Shown here: positions 44,401-55,899 of the stretch, piece after piece
How positions within the stretch are numbered: position 1 is the stretch's first letter
Layout of the letters: each line of letters opens with the position of its first letter
NCBI RefSeq assembly: GCF_019703515.2
Contig: NC_059388.1
Location: forward strand, 4,615,979-4,679,978
DNA length: 64,000 nucleotides
DNA from: Myxocyprinus asiaticus
Taxonomy: Eukaryota; Chordata; Actinopteri; Cypriniformes; Catostomidae
Direction of reading: 5' to 3'
The notes under the pieces: generated by a model
Database searches by the model: none
What the model saw: the letters and a program-made list of their open reading frames with translations, nothing else
Told to the model about the DNA's origin: nothing
Program-made: the position numbers and the translations under genes

Positions 44401-45582
44401 TCTTAAAATATGTTGGCTAACAAAGTATTTCGCTATAGGAATTGTTTATAAACTGATAATCTCAATTTAATTTGTGATTTGTGTGACAGGGAATAAAAGT
44501 CATTGCTGTTGTAGCACCTCTGGTGTTCATTTCACCAGGAAACTGCCTTGATAAGTACAATGATATCAAATAAAAAATCATTTTGCAAAAATGTAGTTAT
44601 AGTAACATGATTCTATGAGACCAGGATGGATCTGTCCTGTGACAGGCACTATGCTTACATTAAGAAGAACTGCATGTGAAAATTGTGGTAACTACAAACT
44701 CTATACTAAAGCCAAGTAACATTTTTCTTAGTTTCAGTGTTCGCGTAGTTATTTCATTTTTCCTTTGCAAGGCAGTATAAGCAATTTATACGTAAGTTCA
44801 CATCTAATAAGGCATGATTACTTTCATTACAACCGTATTGGAGTTAGCATGAATCTAATCCCAGATCGATATTTTCAAGGTTTTCAACCTTTCAAAAGGG
44901 AGCGGTTCCTTGGTGTGCACCTGAATTTGGAAAACAGCTATTACACCAAATGAAAAAATGAACTCTGATGTCAAATAGACTAGGAGTCTGTATCAAATGT
45001 CACTTTTTAACAATAGATATCACTGTACTTTCAGTTAAAGTCAATGCCTTTATCTTACATTCTTGTCCTGGTTTGTATTTTTCATCTCATATCGATTTTT
45101 GGTCTATTGTGTTCCTGATGCAGTAAACTGGACGCAACAGGACACAAGCTTATTCATTAATACAGGTGTACCCGAGCAGTCATGAGACGTCAAACTGTTA
45201 TGAGACTTGATGAAGACAGCTGGTTATTTCAGATGCAATATAGGTGTGCAATTAAAATAAGTCGGAGGTGGAATAAATAGTGACATAGGATAATATAGTA
45301 TGTATAGGCACATCTATCTTAAAATTAACATATTTTAGCTGGGCTACACTAATTCACTGTATGTTTTATAACCTTAGAAAGCACTGTGATTCAAAATTTC
45401 CATCTCAGACTTTCCAAATGGACTTGAAAAGCCTTGACCAGCAGTCAAGTACAAAGCCTCATTCATAGGACACATAAACAGAATGTGTGACCAGACGGTT
45501 AGGTTCAAACCTCAAGCCTCAACTCCAAAACCATTAATAAGAAACTCCTCCTGAGTTTTCCCAAAAATCACACCACTCGAAG
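44401..45582. other. Non-coding stretch
   Basis: No supported feature. 44765-44953 is a 62-codon frame without recognisable content. Confidence 0.5.
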
Positions 45583-45759
45583 GTCTGTTCCAAAACCTAG
45601 TGAGCTGCCTCGTTGTCTACTGCCTAGACAGCTGCCTTCTAAGACAAAATCTTAACTGAAAAGGCGATAGGTGGTAGATCTGGAACGCTCTACATAGGCA
45701 GCAGTTCTGCACACCTTACAAATTGCACTCCTTATGTGAAGTGCATGAGAGACGCAATT

Positions 45760-47060
45760 AAAACAATTTTACATTAAGAGTTTGACATTAGCATGTTGCT
45801 AAGCTAACAATGTAAAACTTGAAATGTGATACCTGAAATGGAGCATCTTAAGTGACTAACTTGGAACACTTTAGGCAGCAACTCTGTGTGTCATACCAAT
45901 ACCATTCTTCATGTCTGATTTCAATAGTTTGACATCAGCATGTTGCTAAGCTAATAATGCAAAACTTGAAATGCGATACTCAAAATGGAGCATCTTAAGT
46001 GACTAATTTGGAACACTCTAAATAAGCAGCAACTGTGTGTGTCACACCAAAGCTCTCCTCACGTCTGATTTAAATACTTTGACATTAGCGTGTTGCTAAG
46101 CTAACAATGCAATACTCGAAATTCAATTCTCGAAGTGGAGCATCTTAATTTACTAATTTGGAACACTCTAAATAAGCAGCAACTGGGGGGGCCTGGGTAG
46201 ATCAGCGAGTATTGACGCTGACTACCACCCCTGGAGTCGTGAGTTCGAATCCAGGGCATGCTGAGTGACTCCAGCCAGGTCCCCTAAGCAACCAAATTGG
46301 CCTGGTTGCTAAGGAGGGTAGAGTCAGATGGGGTAACCTCCTCATGGTCACTATAATGTGTGGTTCTTGCTCTCGGTGCGGCGCGTGTTAAGTTGTGCGT
46401 GGATGCCATGGAGAATAGCGTGGGGTTCCACGCACTACGTCTCCGAGGTAATACGCTCAACAAGCCACGTGATAAGATGTGCGGATTGATGGTCTCAGTG
46501 AGGCAACTGAGATTCGTCCTACGCCACTCACATTGAGGCGAGTCACTACACCACCACGAGGACTTAGAGCGCATTGGGAATCGGACATACCAAATTGGGG
46601 AGAAAAGGGGAGAAACTCAAAAATTACAAATTAAAAAATAAGCAGCAACTGTGTGCATCACACCAAAGCGCTCCTCATGTCTGATTTCAATAGTTTGACA
46701 TTAGCATGTTGCTAAGCTAACAATGCAATACTCGAAATGGGATACTCGAAATGAAGCTTCTTAAGTGACTGATTTGGAACAATCTAAATGAGCAACAACT
46801 CTGTTTGGCATACCAATAGCATTCCTCACGTCTAATTTCAATAGTTTTACATTAGCATGTCGCTAAGCTAACAATGCAATACTCAAAATGCAGAACTCGA
46901 AATGGAGCTTCTTAAGTGACTAATTTGGAACACTCTAAATAAGTAGCAACTGTGTACGTCACACCAAAGCGCTCCTCACATCTGATTTCAATAGTTCGAC
47001 ATTAAAATGTTGCTTAGCTAACAATGCAATACTTGAAATGCAGTACTCGAAATGGAGAAT
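45760..47060 (+). repeat. 149-bp tandem repeat, six units
   Basis: The anchor ATGTTGCTAAGCTAACAATG recurs at about 45792, 45940, 46090, 46707, 46856 and 47008. The spacing is 148-151 bp except where the SINE is inserted. Each unit also holds GACTAATTTGGAACACTCTA and a CACACCAAAGC-GCTCCTCA block. Confidence 0.93.
46186..46640 (+). repeat. tRNA-derived SINE inserted in the tandem array
   Basis: The head GCCTGGGTAGATCAGCGAGT and the B-box-like GTGAGTTCGAATCCAGG (about 46240) have tRNA spacing. The body includes GCTCAACAAGCCACGTGATA, and it ends in an AAATTACAAATTAAAAAATA tail. AATAAGCAGCAACT flanks it on both sides (46171-46184 and 46636-46649), a 14-bp target-site duplication. A minus-strand relative lies at 52295-52680. 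Confidence 0.9.
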
Positions 47061-47535
47061 CTTAAAAGTGCTGTAAGAGATTTCAGCAATTCTGCTTCCA
47101 CGAGACTGAGCCGTTGAATTAGCCACTTTCCAAAACCCCGAACTCCAAAGATACCAAAATTAGGTTTATTGAGAGCAGAAACGGTTGATAAAAACATCAG
47201 TAGTAAAATAGCGCCCTCAACTGACAACTGTTATGAACAACATGGCATAAAAATGCATTATGCCTGTACTGTAATAAGCATAAAAAATACATAGCACAAA
47301 CAAATGATGGGTAAAATAATACATTTTTAATTTGACTGAACTAGCTTAATTATTGAGTGCGCACCTATGATGCACCTATGTAAAAAGCTGCGATATCTCT
47401 TATATTCTGGCAATACAATTTGGCCAAAACAAGGTTTCTTAAAAGGCGGCATAATGTTACTGTCTACCTTTAGAAAACAGCCTTCCCAAAGGCTTTAAAG
47501 TTTATGTAGGCAGCTTACTAGGTTTTGGAACAGAC

Positions 47536-48195
47536 ATACTGTAAACATGTCTTATAATGTGATCTGAAATACAATTAATTTTATCAGTGCCATTTCACAC
47601 CAATTTGATAAAATGCAACTAATGAAATCCACTATAAAGATTAGAAAATAGCAAAATACAAACATCCACTCTTGCTCTCTCCAATGACGAGACACAAGAC
47701 AGAATAGATGTGATGGTGAATAAATACAGTGTAATGACATTCAACACAGCTTTCACAGCAGACTGTAGCGTGGTCTGCTGTCTGCCCACACAATCAACAT
47801 ACCCTGAAGGGACACACACAGTCCCATTTACCCACTCTGACTAAACGCATAAGGCTTCCTACTCCAAACACTATTTATAGCAGCACATGTACTGAAGCGA
47901 ATCTGTCAGTCTATCACACAAACGCATGCAGATTTCAATAAGCACTTTACAGCGCGCCAGTGCTGACATATTGCACATGTTCTGCTAACTGCGTATCCAC
48001 ATAATGACATACTGTATGTATATAATGCTAGCATTATCATGTATGTACTGTAAATAACATGGGATATTAAGACAGATACAGAGCAACAGGTTGGTTGAAT
48101 TGTGGGATTTAATTTGTGAACAGATTTAAAGAATAACAAAATTTTTACATTTACTGAAGAAAATGTGAGTGGCGTTTACCCGTGCAAAAGTCACC
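47536..48195. other. Non-coding stretch
   Basis: No supported feature. Confidence 0.5.
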
Positions 48196-48199
48196 AACA

Positions 48200-48538
48200 T
48201 AATGCTAGGGTGTGGCTTGCCAGGGCATGCTATGCAGTTATCATGGCGTTCTAAGGTGTTGTTGCTAAGATGTTGCTAGGTGACTGGTAGGGTATTCTAA
48301 ATGGTTTTTAGTTCATAGCTATGCAAGGTGTTACTATGTACATGCTAGGCAGTTGCTAAGCTATTGCTATGTGGTTGGTTAAGCGTTCTGAGTGTTCAAT
48401 AATGCATTGTTGTACTGTTACCAGTATGGGTGGTTGCTAGGTGTGTGGTTTGTAAAGTTTCCCGAGTGGTCCGTAGTGTGTTGCTGTTTTGTTGCTAGGG
48501 TGTTCTGGTTGGTTGCTAGAGCGTTACACTACAGTTGC
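48200..48538 (+). repeat. GTTGCTAGG degenerate minisatellite, left part
   Basis: Repeated variants of TGGTTGCTAGGGTGTTCTGG with a period near 22-40 bp. It resumes at 49670 after the LTR insertion, and a second field lies at 62400-62890. Confidence 0.85.
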
Positions 48539-49239
48539 TGTAATGAGCGATAGTTAGACAAACAGACCCAAGAGCAGAGGAACAGTTCAAAGGATTTATT
48601 TACAACAAATATGGGCAGTCACTGGGTTGTGGAACATATTCGTAGAATCCTCCGCTAAAGCTCAGTGAAGTGCAGAACAACGCCCAGCAGAGATGGGCGA
48701 CCTTAACTCCCGACATGCGGGATATATGAGGTATCCTCCATGGAAGACCATCTGACACGCAGCAAAACTGGAAGGCAACCACACACCCGACATGCGGGAA
48801 ACCAACAGATACACGAGACAGGACCAACTAGGCAGAGAGAGTTAGGTTAGTACTCAAAATCAAACAACAGTGTTCAAAAACTCAGTCAACCCTGAGCAAA
48901 ATTAAACATTCAGCATCTAACTACATTTAACAATCCAGTGCCAGACATGACACACAAGGGGATTAATATAGGCATGAGCAAACAAGGGACAGGTGTCACT
49001 CGAAAGTTGCCATGATCAGCGTTCCCATGGAAACAATCAGGGTTCCCATGAAAATACTTATTTCACGTTCCAGTGGCACCTGAAACACATGAGGGCAAAA
49101 ATGTTGACACGCTTGGAACAAAACAAACAGGGAACGATGATACCACTCTGATGCCACGTTAGACAAAATCCCAACCTGACAAGGTGACAGGACCATGACA
49201 TCACCGGAGAGCACAAGGCGGTAACACACATACAGCGGT

Positions 49240-49408
49240 AACCATGTATAACAGATGTTTAAATTGTGTTGTGTTAATTTGATGTTTTAAGTTGAGTGTA
49301 ATTATGTATAACAGATGTTTAAATTGTGTTGTGTTAATTTGATGTTTTAAGTTGAGTTTAATTATGTATAACAGATGTTTAAATTGCGTTGTGTTCATTT
49401 GATGTTAT
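49240..49408 (+). repeat. 60-bp tandem repeat, three copies
   Basis: ATGTATAACAGATGTTTAAA begins at 49243, 49303 and 49363 with near-identical following sequence. Confidence 0.95.
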
Positions 49409-49551
49409 TGTAAATTGGTATATGTCTCATCACTGTCACGACTGCTATGTTGATCGGAACTGCACCCAAGAATTTCACACACCATTGCACTTGTGTATAT
49501 GGCTGTGTGACAATAAAGTGATTTGATTTGATTTGATTTGATTTGATTTGA
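49409..49551 (+). repeat. Probable LINE 3' tail with (GATTT)n
   Basis: AAGAATTTCACACACCATTG, TGTATATGGCTGTGTGACAA and TAAAGTGATTTG lead into seven (GATTT) units. This is the style of a fish LINE 3' end. No RT is attached. Confidence 0.6.
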
Positions 49552-49669
49552 AACCGGACCCGTGCGCTCACACAAAGAACATACACGAAACACGAGACAG
49601 AAAGGGGATGATAATGCCATGGTCCCGTCAGACAGAAACCTAACCTGACAAGGTGACAGGACCGTGACA

Positions 49670-50095
49670 GTTGCTAAGGTGTTCTAAATGGTTTTTAGCT
49701 TGTTGCTAGCATGTTCTAATTGGTTGCTTGGGCATTGATAGTTTTTTTCTAGGGTGTTCTGGGTGGTTGTTAAAGCATTGCTGTGTTGTTGCTGTGGAGT
49801 TCTGGGTGGTAGCTAGGGTGTTCTGGTTGGTTGCTAGAGCATTACATTACAGTTGCTAAGGTGTTCTGAGTGGTTTTAGCTTGTTGCTAGCATGTTCTAA
49901 TTGGTTACTTGGGCACTGATAGTTGGTTGCTAAGGTGTTCTGGGTGGTTGTTAGGGCATTGCTGTTTTGTTGCTATGTAGTTCTTGGTGGTTGCTAGGGT
50001 GTTGCTCTACAGTTGCTAAGGTGTTCAGACTGGCTTGCTGCTATGCAGTTGCTAGGGTGCTCTAAATTGTTGCTTGGGCATTCCCTTACTTACAA
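49670..50095 (+). repeat. GTTGCTAGG minisatellite, right part
   Basis: Continuation of the array interrupted at 48538. Confidence 0.85.
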
Positions 50096-50099
50096 TCTA

Positions 50100-50328
50100 A
50101 ACTAGCCGCAAACTTGCAGCAAATTTGCCACTTGTATTTTCATATGCCAAAGAGCTTTTGATTCATTGTAAATGTTTGCTAGAATTTTGCAGCTCTTCGC
50201 TGGTGGTGAACCTCCGGTAAACCTTTGGCAACAATGGACAATTTGCCGCAAGTTTGCCGCAAAGCTCATTTGCATGTGAAAATTATCAGTGGTGAATTAG
50301 CGGCAAGTTTGCGGCAAATTGCCATGAA
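50100..50328. repeat. Short inverted-repeat element in the minisatellite
   Basis: TAGCCGCAAACTTGCAGCAA (about 50103) pairs with GGCAAGTTTGCGGCAAATT near 50303, and internal GCCGCAAGTTTGCCGCAAAG repeats the theme. MITE-like, about 225 bp. The array word TTGCTAG resumes at 50346. Confidence 0.6.
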
Positions 50329-50394
50329 CTTTCGATTTTCCTAAGGGTTGCTAGTTGGTTGCTAAGTTGTTCAGGATTGTTGTTAGGGCTTTGC

Positions 50395-50625
50395 TGTATT
50401 GTTGCAGTCAAGACCAGACCTCCCAAGACCCAGACCAAGACTACACCCTTTGAGACGCAGACCCAGAACAAGTCTAGACTCCTAGAGACCCAGACCAAGA
50501 CTAGACCCCTCGAGACCCAGACCCAGACCTAGACTAGAACAAGACTAGACCCCTAGAGACCCAGATCCAGACCAAGACTAGACCCTTCAAGACCCAGATC
50601 CAGGCCAAGACCTATTGGTTCAAGA
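50395..50625 (+). repeat. GACCCAGACC degenerate minisatellite
   Basis: About eight units around GAGACCCAGACCAAGACTAG. The same word field occurs at 62235-62395, also next to GTTGCTAGG repeats. Confidence 0.88.
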
Positions 50626-51715
50626 ACCAGGCAGTACATTTTAATGAACCAAGATGCTGAATTTATATTTGAAGAATCTTCTTTAAAGTTTTTAAACCAC
50701 TGCCAGTTCTGACATTTTCCAGACAGCTATATAGAGAAAACAGTCCAGTTTTACAAGATGCATTCATAACCCAAATGCCCCAGGTGTCACAAAGCTGTTT
50801 ATTCTTCTACTGTAATAAAAGTACGATAAAAAAGTGTCATATATGGCTCTTTATTACAGGCATAATTTTTAAAAGAAGAAAAAAAAAATCCTAAAGGAAT
50901 GCTAATAGATTGTTAATGAAATAATACAATTTCAGTTTATCCAATAGGATCTTAATGTATTCTTAGGGGATACTTATCTGATTGCTTTAGGATTGGTTCA
51001 AAATTATGAAACATTTCTTCAAGATTTTTTGTATCATAAATGAACTTTCAAAACACAGATGGCTGCTTCACATGTTAACATTAAATGCCAAATTCATCTT
51101 TGCTAATCAAAGTTAAACTGAGAGATGGAAACTTAATTTAAAACTATTGTTGGAAAATGAAATTATTAAAAAAACTAAGCATAAACAGAATGTTCTTCAC
51201 TGACAACAACATTGACCATCTCTGATCGAAATATAGAAAGACAAATGCTGATGTAAAACAACTGCAATAATTGAAAAGAACAGTTTGAACGAATTGATTC
51301 ACGGAAATGAGTCCGGACTTCCCAAAACTGAGAATTGTGTTTCATATGCATTATTAATATAACAAAATAACAATGTTTATTTTTCAAAAATCACAGACAT
51401 GTTGAGCACATGAATGCAACAGCTAATCAGAGACATTTCATTTGAAGTTGCCGGCGCACTGGCGCAGAAAAATCCGCTCATCTCGTGCTAACAGACTGAG
51501 TTCTGCTGCTGGACTCTCACAAATGATCTCGTTATAAACAACAAAGGTGTAGAAACAATGTAAATAAGAAATTTATTGTGCAGTGTAGACAGCTTCATTG
51601 CTTATAATGGGAGTTTGGTGAGAGTGCAGAACACAAACAGTGAGTTCACGTTGAACCAAAGTGATTGACAGCTTCAGTGATTATAAAGGGAGTGTTCTTT
51701 GCTCGCTTTCTGTAT
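50626..51715. other. Non-coding stretch
   Basis: No supported feature. Confidence 0.5.
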
Positions 51716-51720
51716 ATAAT

Positions 51721-52020
51721 TGTGTTGATGTGGGTGTGGCTGAGTGACATCTGTGGAGAGTGAGGCTGGGAGAGGAAGAGCAGTAGAGATTGACACCTGT
51801 GGGAAATTATCTCTAACAGCTGTTTTGTGTTGCAGTGAGAGCTGGAGAGGGATAAAAGGGCAATCCAGACCACCGGAGGGGAGAGGGAGATATGCACAAA
51901 GCTGTGTGTGCATGTGTGTATGCAGTATATGTCTGAAAAGCATTATTGTTACACTGAAAAATGTGTAGAAATTAAGACTCCCGCTTTCTCCCTCACAAAG
52001 AGAGCAAGAGACTTGTCACT
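51721..52020 (+). repeat. 5' LTR of second Gmr1-like element
   Basis: It starts TGTGTTGATGTGGG and has a TATA-like GGGATAAAAGGGC near 51850. The end (CTTGTCACT) differs from the 3' LTR end (CTTGTCACA). About 20 bp near the polyadenylation region are missing relative to the 3' copy. Confidence 0.88.
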
Positions 52021-52021
52021 G

Positions 52022-52040
52022 TGGTGTCGAAACCCGGGAT
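52022..52040 (+). promoter_or_regulatory. Primer-binding site, tRNA-Phe-like
   Basis: TGGTGTCGAAACCCGGGAT is one base off the tRNA-Phe complement as I recall it. Confidence 0.78.
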
Positions 52041-52083
52041 ATTTGGAGGAAGAAAATATATTTGGAGGAAGAAAACATCATCA

Positions 52084-52230
52084 TGGAGTCCTCGCACCTG
52101 GCTGAAGTATTCAAGACCCTCGCCAGCATCCACCAAGCCCAACATCAGTCTCTGCTTGAGTTCCATGCTCCCACCATCCGCTCGAAGAGCTCAAGGAATG
52201 CCTCTGGGTCATCTTGATATCCCATCCACT
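52084..52230 (+). pseudogene. gag: gag N-terminus only
   Basis: MESSHLAEVFKTLASIHQAQ matches the other two gag starts. The frame stops near 52218 and no SCAN-like region follows; the sequence turns back on itself at about 52230. Confidence 0.8.
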
Positions 52231-52285
52231 ACGTTTTCCTCCTCCAAATATCTTGGGTTTTGGCACCACTGTGACAAGCCTCCCA
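52230..52285 (-). repeat. Inverted copy of LTR end, PBS and leader
   Basis: The complement reads GGCTTGTCACAGTGGTGCCA then AAACCCAAGATATTTGGAGG, matching 52011-52060 in reverse. Together with the direct copy it forms a fold-back around the gag fragment. It resembles the PBS of the 19-kb element more closely than the local one. Confidence 0.82.
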
Positions 52286-52289
52286 AAGC

Positions 52290-52680
52290 GCTCTAAGTCC
52301 TCGTGGTGGCGTAGTGACTTGCCTCAATCCGGGTGGCGGAGGATGAATCTCAGTTGCCTCCATGTCTGAGACCGTCAATCTGCGCATCTTATCACGTGGC
52401 TTGTTGAGCGCATTACCGCGGAGACCTAGTGCATGTGGAGGCTTCACTCTATTCTCTGCGGCATCCACGCACAACACACCACATGCCCCACCGAGAGCGA
52501 GAACCACATTATGGTGACCACGAGGAGGTTAACCCAACGTGACTCTACCCACCCTCGCAACCGGGCCAATTGGTTGCTAAGGAAGCCTGACTGGAGTCAC
52601 TCAGCACGCCCTGGATTTGAACTTGTGACTCCAGTTGTTATAGTCAGCATCTTTACTTGCTAAGCAACCCAGGCCTCACA
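52290..52680 (-). repeat. tRNA-derived SINE, minus strand
   Basis: The complement matches 46186-46640: GCCTGGGTTGCTTAGCAAGT head, AGTCACAAGTTCAAATCCAG B-box-like region, and the CACGTGATAAGATGCGCAGA body. Confidence 0.85.
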
Positions 52681-53030
52681 ACTCCCTTATATTAAACATG
52701 TTATATTTGTACATGTTTAGTACATGTTATATTAATCATACACATATTGAATAAATGGCTTACCGATTTAGAAGGGTATGCTAGATATGATATAACTGCA
52801 AAACTTCCCCCTCATTGCGTCATGGTACGCAAGAATAGCATTCTGTTCTGTGCCTGGAATTACACATCATTGCAGGTATGGCATTGCCGGCCGACTTCGT
52901 GCATTGTGGGTAAGTATCTGTGCAATTGATGCTTTATTATGTCACATTTGACACTGTTACCAAGGTTGAGCTCATTTGCTGAAAAAAACATCATGCAACA
53001 ATGTAAAATGTCATGGTTACTTTCATAGCA
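52681..53030. other. Unclassified DNA left of the DIRS element
   Basis: No recognised domain. With 58152-58730 it may form one older insertion split by the DIRS element. Confidence 0.4.
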
Positions 53031-53213
53031 TCCGTTCCCTGATGGAGGGAATGAGATGTTGTGTCGATGTAGTGACACTAGGGATCATGCTTGGAAGCCC
53101 CAAACACCTCTGCTTTTTTGAAAAAAGGCCAATGAGAATTGGCGAGTGGAATTTGCATGCCACTCCCCGGACATACGGGTATAAAAGGAGCTGGTATGCA
53201 AACACTCATTCAG
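53031..53213 (+). repeat. DIRS inverted terminal repeat, 3' end of element
   Basis: Contains GTTGTGTCGATGTAGTGACA, CAATGAGAATTG, TTTGCATGCCACTCC and a TATA-like GGGTATAAAAGGAGC at 53178. It matches the complement of 57972-58151 over nearly its full length; the outer 30 bp differ most. Confidence 0.92.
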
Positions 53214-53818
53214 GTTTTGGAGGAGCCGAGACCAGGTTAGATGCTATAGGGACAGGCTAGCCCAGCTGAGGCCTCTTTCCCTCTCTTTTCTCCCCAAAAA
53301 GAGTGGAATTTGTTAACTGATTGGGAGCCATAAGTGTCTGCGTCGGGGGGTGTCCCTCCCAAGGGGAAGACACCGCGGAGACCACCCCGCACAAAAAGAG
53401 GGGGGGTATTTTGAGTGGAATACGTCACATGGTCTTACTGAGTCTTGTCGGAAGTATGTCATGTGGAGAGGTCCCATGGTAGGTTCTACCCGAAAGGGGA
53501 GGAGTTTCTACAGAGCATGGCGACCGGGGGCAGAGGGGCCTCTGCCCAAGGAAGATGCAGTTTGCAGACAGAGAAATTATTTTGCAGAAGATATCACATG
53601 GGGTCGCCTTCGGGGGAACCAGCACATGTGGAGCACCTACCTCAGTACAGGGGCTCATTAGCGCATATACTGGGCCGGTCAGCAAGTTTCTCCGCAAACT
53701 CAACTGCCAGAGGGCTAAGGAGGAAAGTCATCCAGGGATCACAGTCTGTGAATATGACTGGGAGTCAAGAGCACACGTCTTCACCTCAAGAGAGGGAAAA
53801 GGCGCTATGTCCCGGAAC

Positions 53819-54801
53819 TTATCTGCTCGTGCCTGCCAATACACGGGAGGAGACCAGCTCAACCCGGATATTGTAGAACCTCGCAAAGGTGACAGGTGTT
53901 GCCCAGCCCGCTGCTCTGCAGATGTCTGCCAAAGAAGCGCCACTGGCCAGGGCCCAGGCAGCCGCCACACTCCTGGTAGAGTGGGATCGTAACCCCGAAA
54001 GGGGTGGCACATCCTGAGCCTTATATGCCATCGCGATGGTGTCAATGACCTAGTGGGCGATCCTCTGTTCGGAGACAGCGCTTCCTTTCCTCTGTCACTA
54101 AAGCAGACAAAGAGCTGCTCGGAGCATCTAAGGCTCTGCGTGCGATCCAAATAGATGTGTAACGCTTGCACCGGACACAGCAACGCCAAGGCTGGGTCTG
54201 CCTCCTCCTGGGGCAGCACTTGAAGGTTCACCACCTGATCCCTAAAAGAGGTCATGGGAACCTTGGGCACATAGCCCATTCGAGGTCTCAGGATCACGTG
54301 AGAGAAACCCGGACCAAACTCCAGGCACGATTCGCTGATAGAGAATGCCTGCAGGTCCCCTACCCTTTTGATGGAAGTGAGCGCAGTCAGGAGGGCAGTC
54401 TTCAAAGAGAGTGCCTTAAGCTCAGCTGACTCCAAGGGCTCAAAGGGAGCTCCCTGTAGACCCCGAAGGACTACAGAGAGGTCCCATGAGGGGACGAGGT
54501 GCGGTCTGGAGGGATTCAACCTCCTAGCACCTTTCAGGAACCTGATGATCAAGTCGTGCTTCCCCAAGTACTTACCATCTACTGCAACGTGATGAGCTGA
54601 AATAGCGGCTACATACACCTTCAAGGTGGAGGGGGACAGCCACCCCTCCAGCCTCTCCTGCAGGAAGGAAAGCACCAGTCTGACTGCGCATCTCTGGGGG
54701 TCTTCACGTCGGGAAGAACACCACTTAGCGAACAGATGCCACTTCAAGGAATACAGGCGCCTCATAGAGGGAGCCCTAGCCTGAGTGATCGTGTCTACCA
54801 C
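53819..54801 (-). pseudogene. Tyrosine recombinase of DIRS element, one frameshift
   Basis: The recombinase integrates circular element DNA by site-specific strand exchange through a Tyr. The N-terminal SAM-like region (MRRLYSLKWHLFAKWCSSRR, STLKVYVAAISAHHVAVDGK) is followed by the first catalytic Arg in TALTSIKRVGDLQAF. After a one-base frameshift near 54090 and a TAG near 54048 the second block has the His-x-x-Arg (GLRSHSTRSVAAAW) and the Tyr (WATPVTFARFYNIRV), ending at about 53820. All catalytic residues are visible but split over two frames. Confidence 0.92.
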
Positions 54802-54959
54802 TGTGGGTGGTAGGCCACTTAGGTCTTCCGTGTCCCATCCAGGGGCCAGACGTGGAGATTCCAGAGGTCTGGTCGTGGTGCCAGATGGTGCCCCGTCCCT
54901 GAGAAAGAAGGTCCTTCCTCAAGGGAATTCATTGGGGGGGGCTGTCGCGAGGAATGTGA

Positions 54960-55614
54960 GATCCGAGAACCACGTGGTGGGCCAATAGGTTGCTACTAGG
55001 ATGACCTGCTCCTCGTCCTCCCTGAACTTGCACAGGGTCTGTGCAAGTAGGCTCACTGGGGGAAACGCATATTTGTGTAGTCCAGGGGGCCAGCTGTGTG
55101 CCAGTGCATCTTTACCGAGGGGTGCCTCTGTCAGGGCATACCAAAGCGGGCAGTGGGAGGATTCCCGGGAAGCAAACAGGTCTACCTATGCTCGACCAAA
55201 TCGACTCCAAATCAGCTGGACCACCTGAGGGTGGAGTCTCCACTCTCCCCTGAGGGTAATCTGATGGGACAGCGCTTCCGCTGCGGTGTTGAGGTCGCCC
55301 TGGATGTGAGTGGCTTGTAGCGACTTGAGGCGCTGCTGACTCCAGAGGAGGAGATGGTGGGCGAGTTGTGACATGCAACGGGAGCGTAGACCGCCTTGAC
55401 GGTTGATGTACGCTACCATCGCTGTGTTGTCCGTCCGGACCAACACGTGCTTGCCCTGGATTAACTGCTGGAACCTCCGCAGGGCGAGCAGTACTGCCAA
55501 CAACTCCAGGCAGTTGATATGCCAACACAGCCGCAGGCCAGTCCAGGAGCTGGCGGCTGTGTGCCCATTGCATCCGGAGCCCCAGCCCGTCTTGGAGGCG
55601 TCTGTTGTAAGCAC
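54960..55614 (-). pseudogene. RNase H and linker of DIRS element
   Basis: TTDASKTGWGSGCN (Asp), NCLELLAVLLAL (Glu), VLVRTDNTAMVAYINRQGG (Asp) and IQGDLNTAAEALS form the RNase H at 55186-55614. Downstream a linker typical of this group (DLFASRESSHCPLW) continues in a shifted frame to about 54960. Confidence 0.92.
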
Positions 55615-55899
55615 AACACACCTGGAGACCTACTCTAGGGGAACCCTGCCCGTAGAAATGCAAGGTCGGTCCAAGGACTGAAGAGGCGGTGACAGATCGG
55701 CGTGATGGGTCACACGGCGCCATGCCCATCTCGGGACTCGAGTCTGAAGCCAGTGCTGAAGTGGTCTTATATGCATCAACCCAAGCAGTGTGGCTGCCAC
55801 TGAGGATGACATACGCCCCAGGAGCCTCTGAAAAAGTTTCAGTGGAACCGCTGCTCTCCGTCTGAATGCCTTCAGACAGTTCAGCACCGACTGCGTGCT

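Larger units (their letters stand above)
45583..47535. mobile_element. Inverted-repeat transposon built of tandem units
   Basis: GTCTGTTCCAAAACCTAGTG (start of the 28-bp end at 45583-45610) pairs with the complement ending at 47535 (TAGGTTTTGGAACAGAC), 27 of 28 positions. Between them are six tandem units of about 149 bp and a nested SINE. No transposase. A target duplication is not clear (ACTCGAAG before, ATACTGTA after), so age or misplaced ends are possible. Confidence 0.8.
48539..49669 (-). mobile_element. LTR-type insertion with GTTGC target duplication
   Basis: It begins TGTAATGAGCG and ends ACCGTGACA, TG to CA, flanked by GTTGC on both sides (48534-48538 and 49670-49674). The minus-strand start TGTCA-GGTCCTGTCACCTTG occurs twice (ending 49200 and 49669), so two partial LTR copies are present with other repeat sequence between. 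No coding region. Confidence 0.8.

Noticed and set aside
46190..46260. Functional tRNA gene
   Set aside because: It is part of a longer unit with a body, A-rich tail and target duplication, so a SINE.
45760..47060. Regularly spaced repeat array as a CRISPR or rDNA spacer
   Set aside because: The whole 149-bp unit is repeated with no unique spacers; it sits between transposon-like inverted ends.
53350..53992. Plus-strand frames over the DIRS recombinase end
   Set aside because: Shadows of the GC-rich minus-strand genes; no domain.
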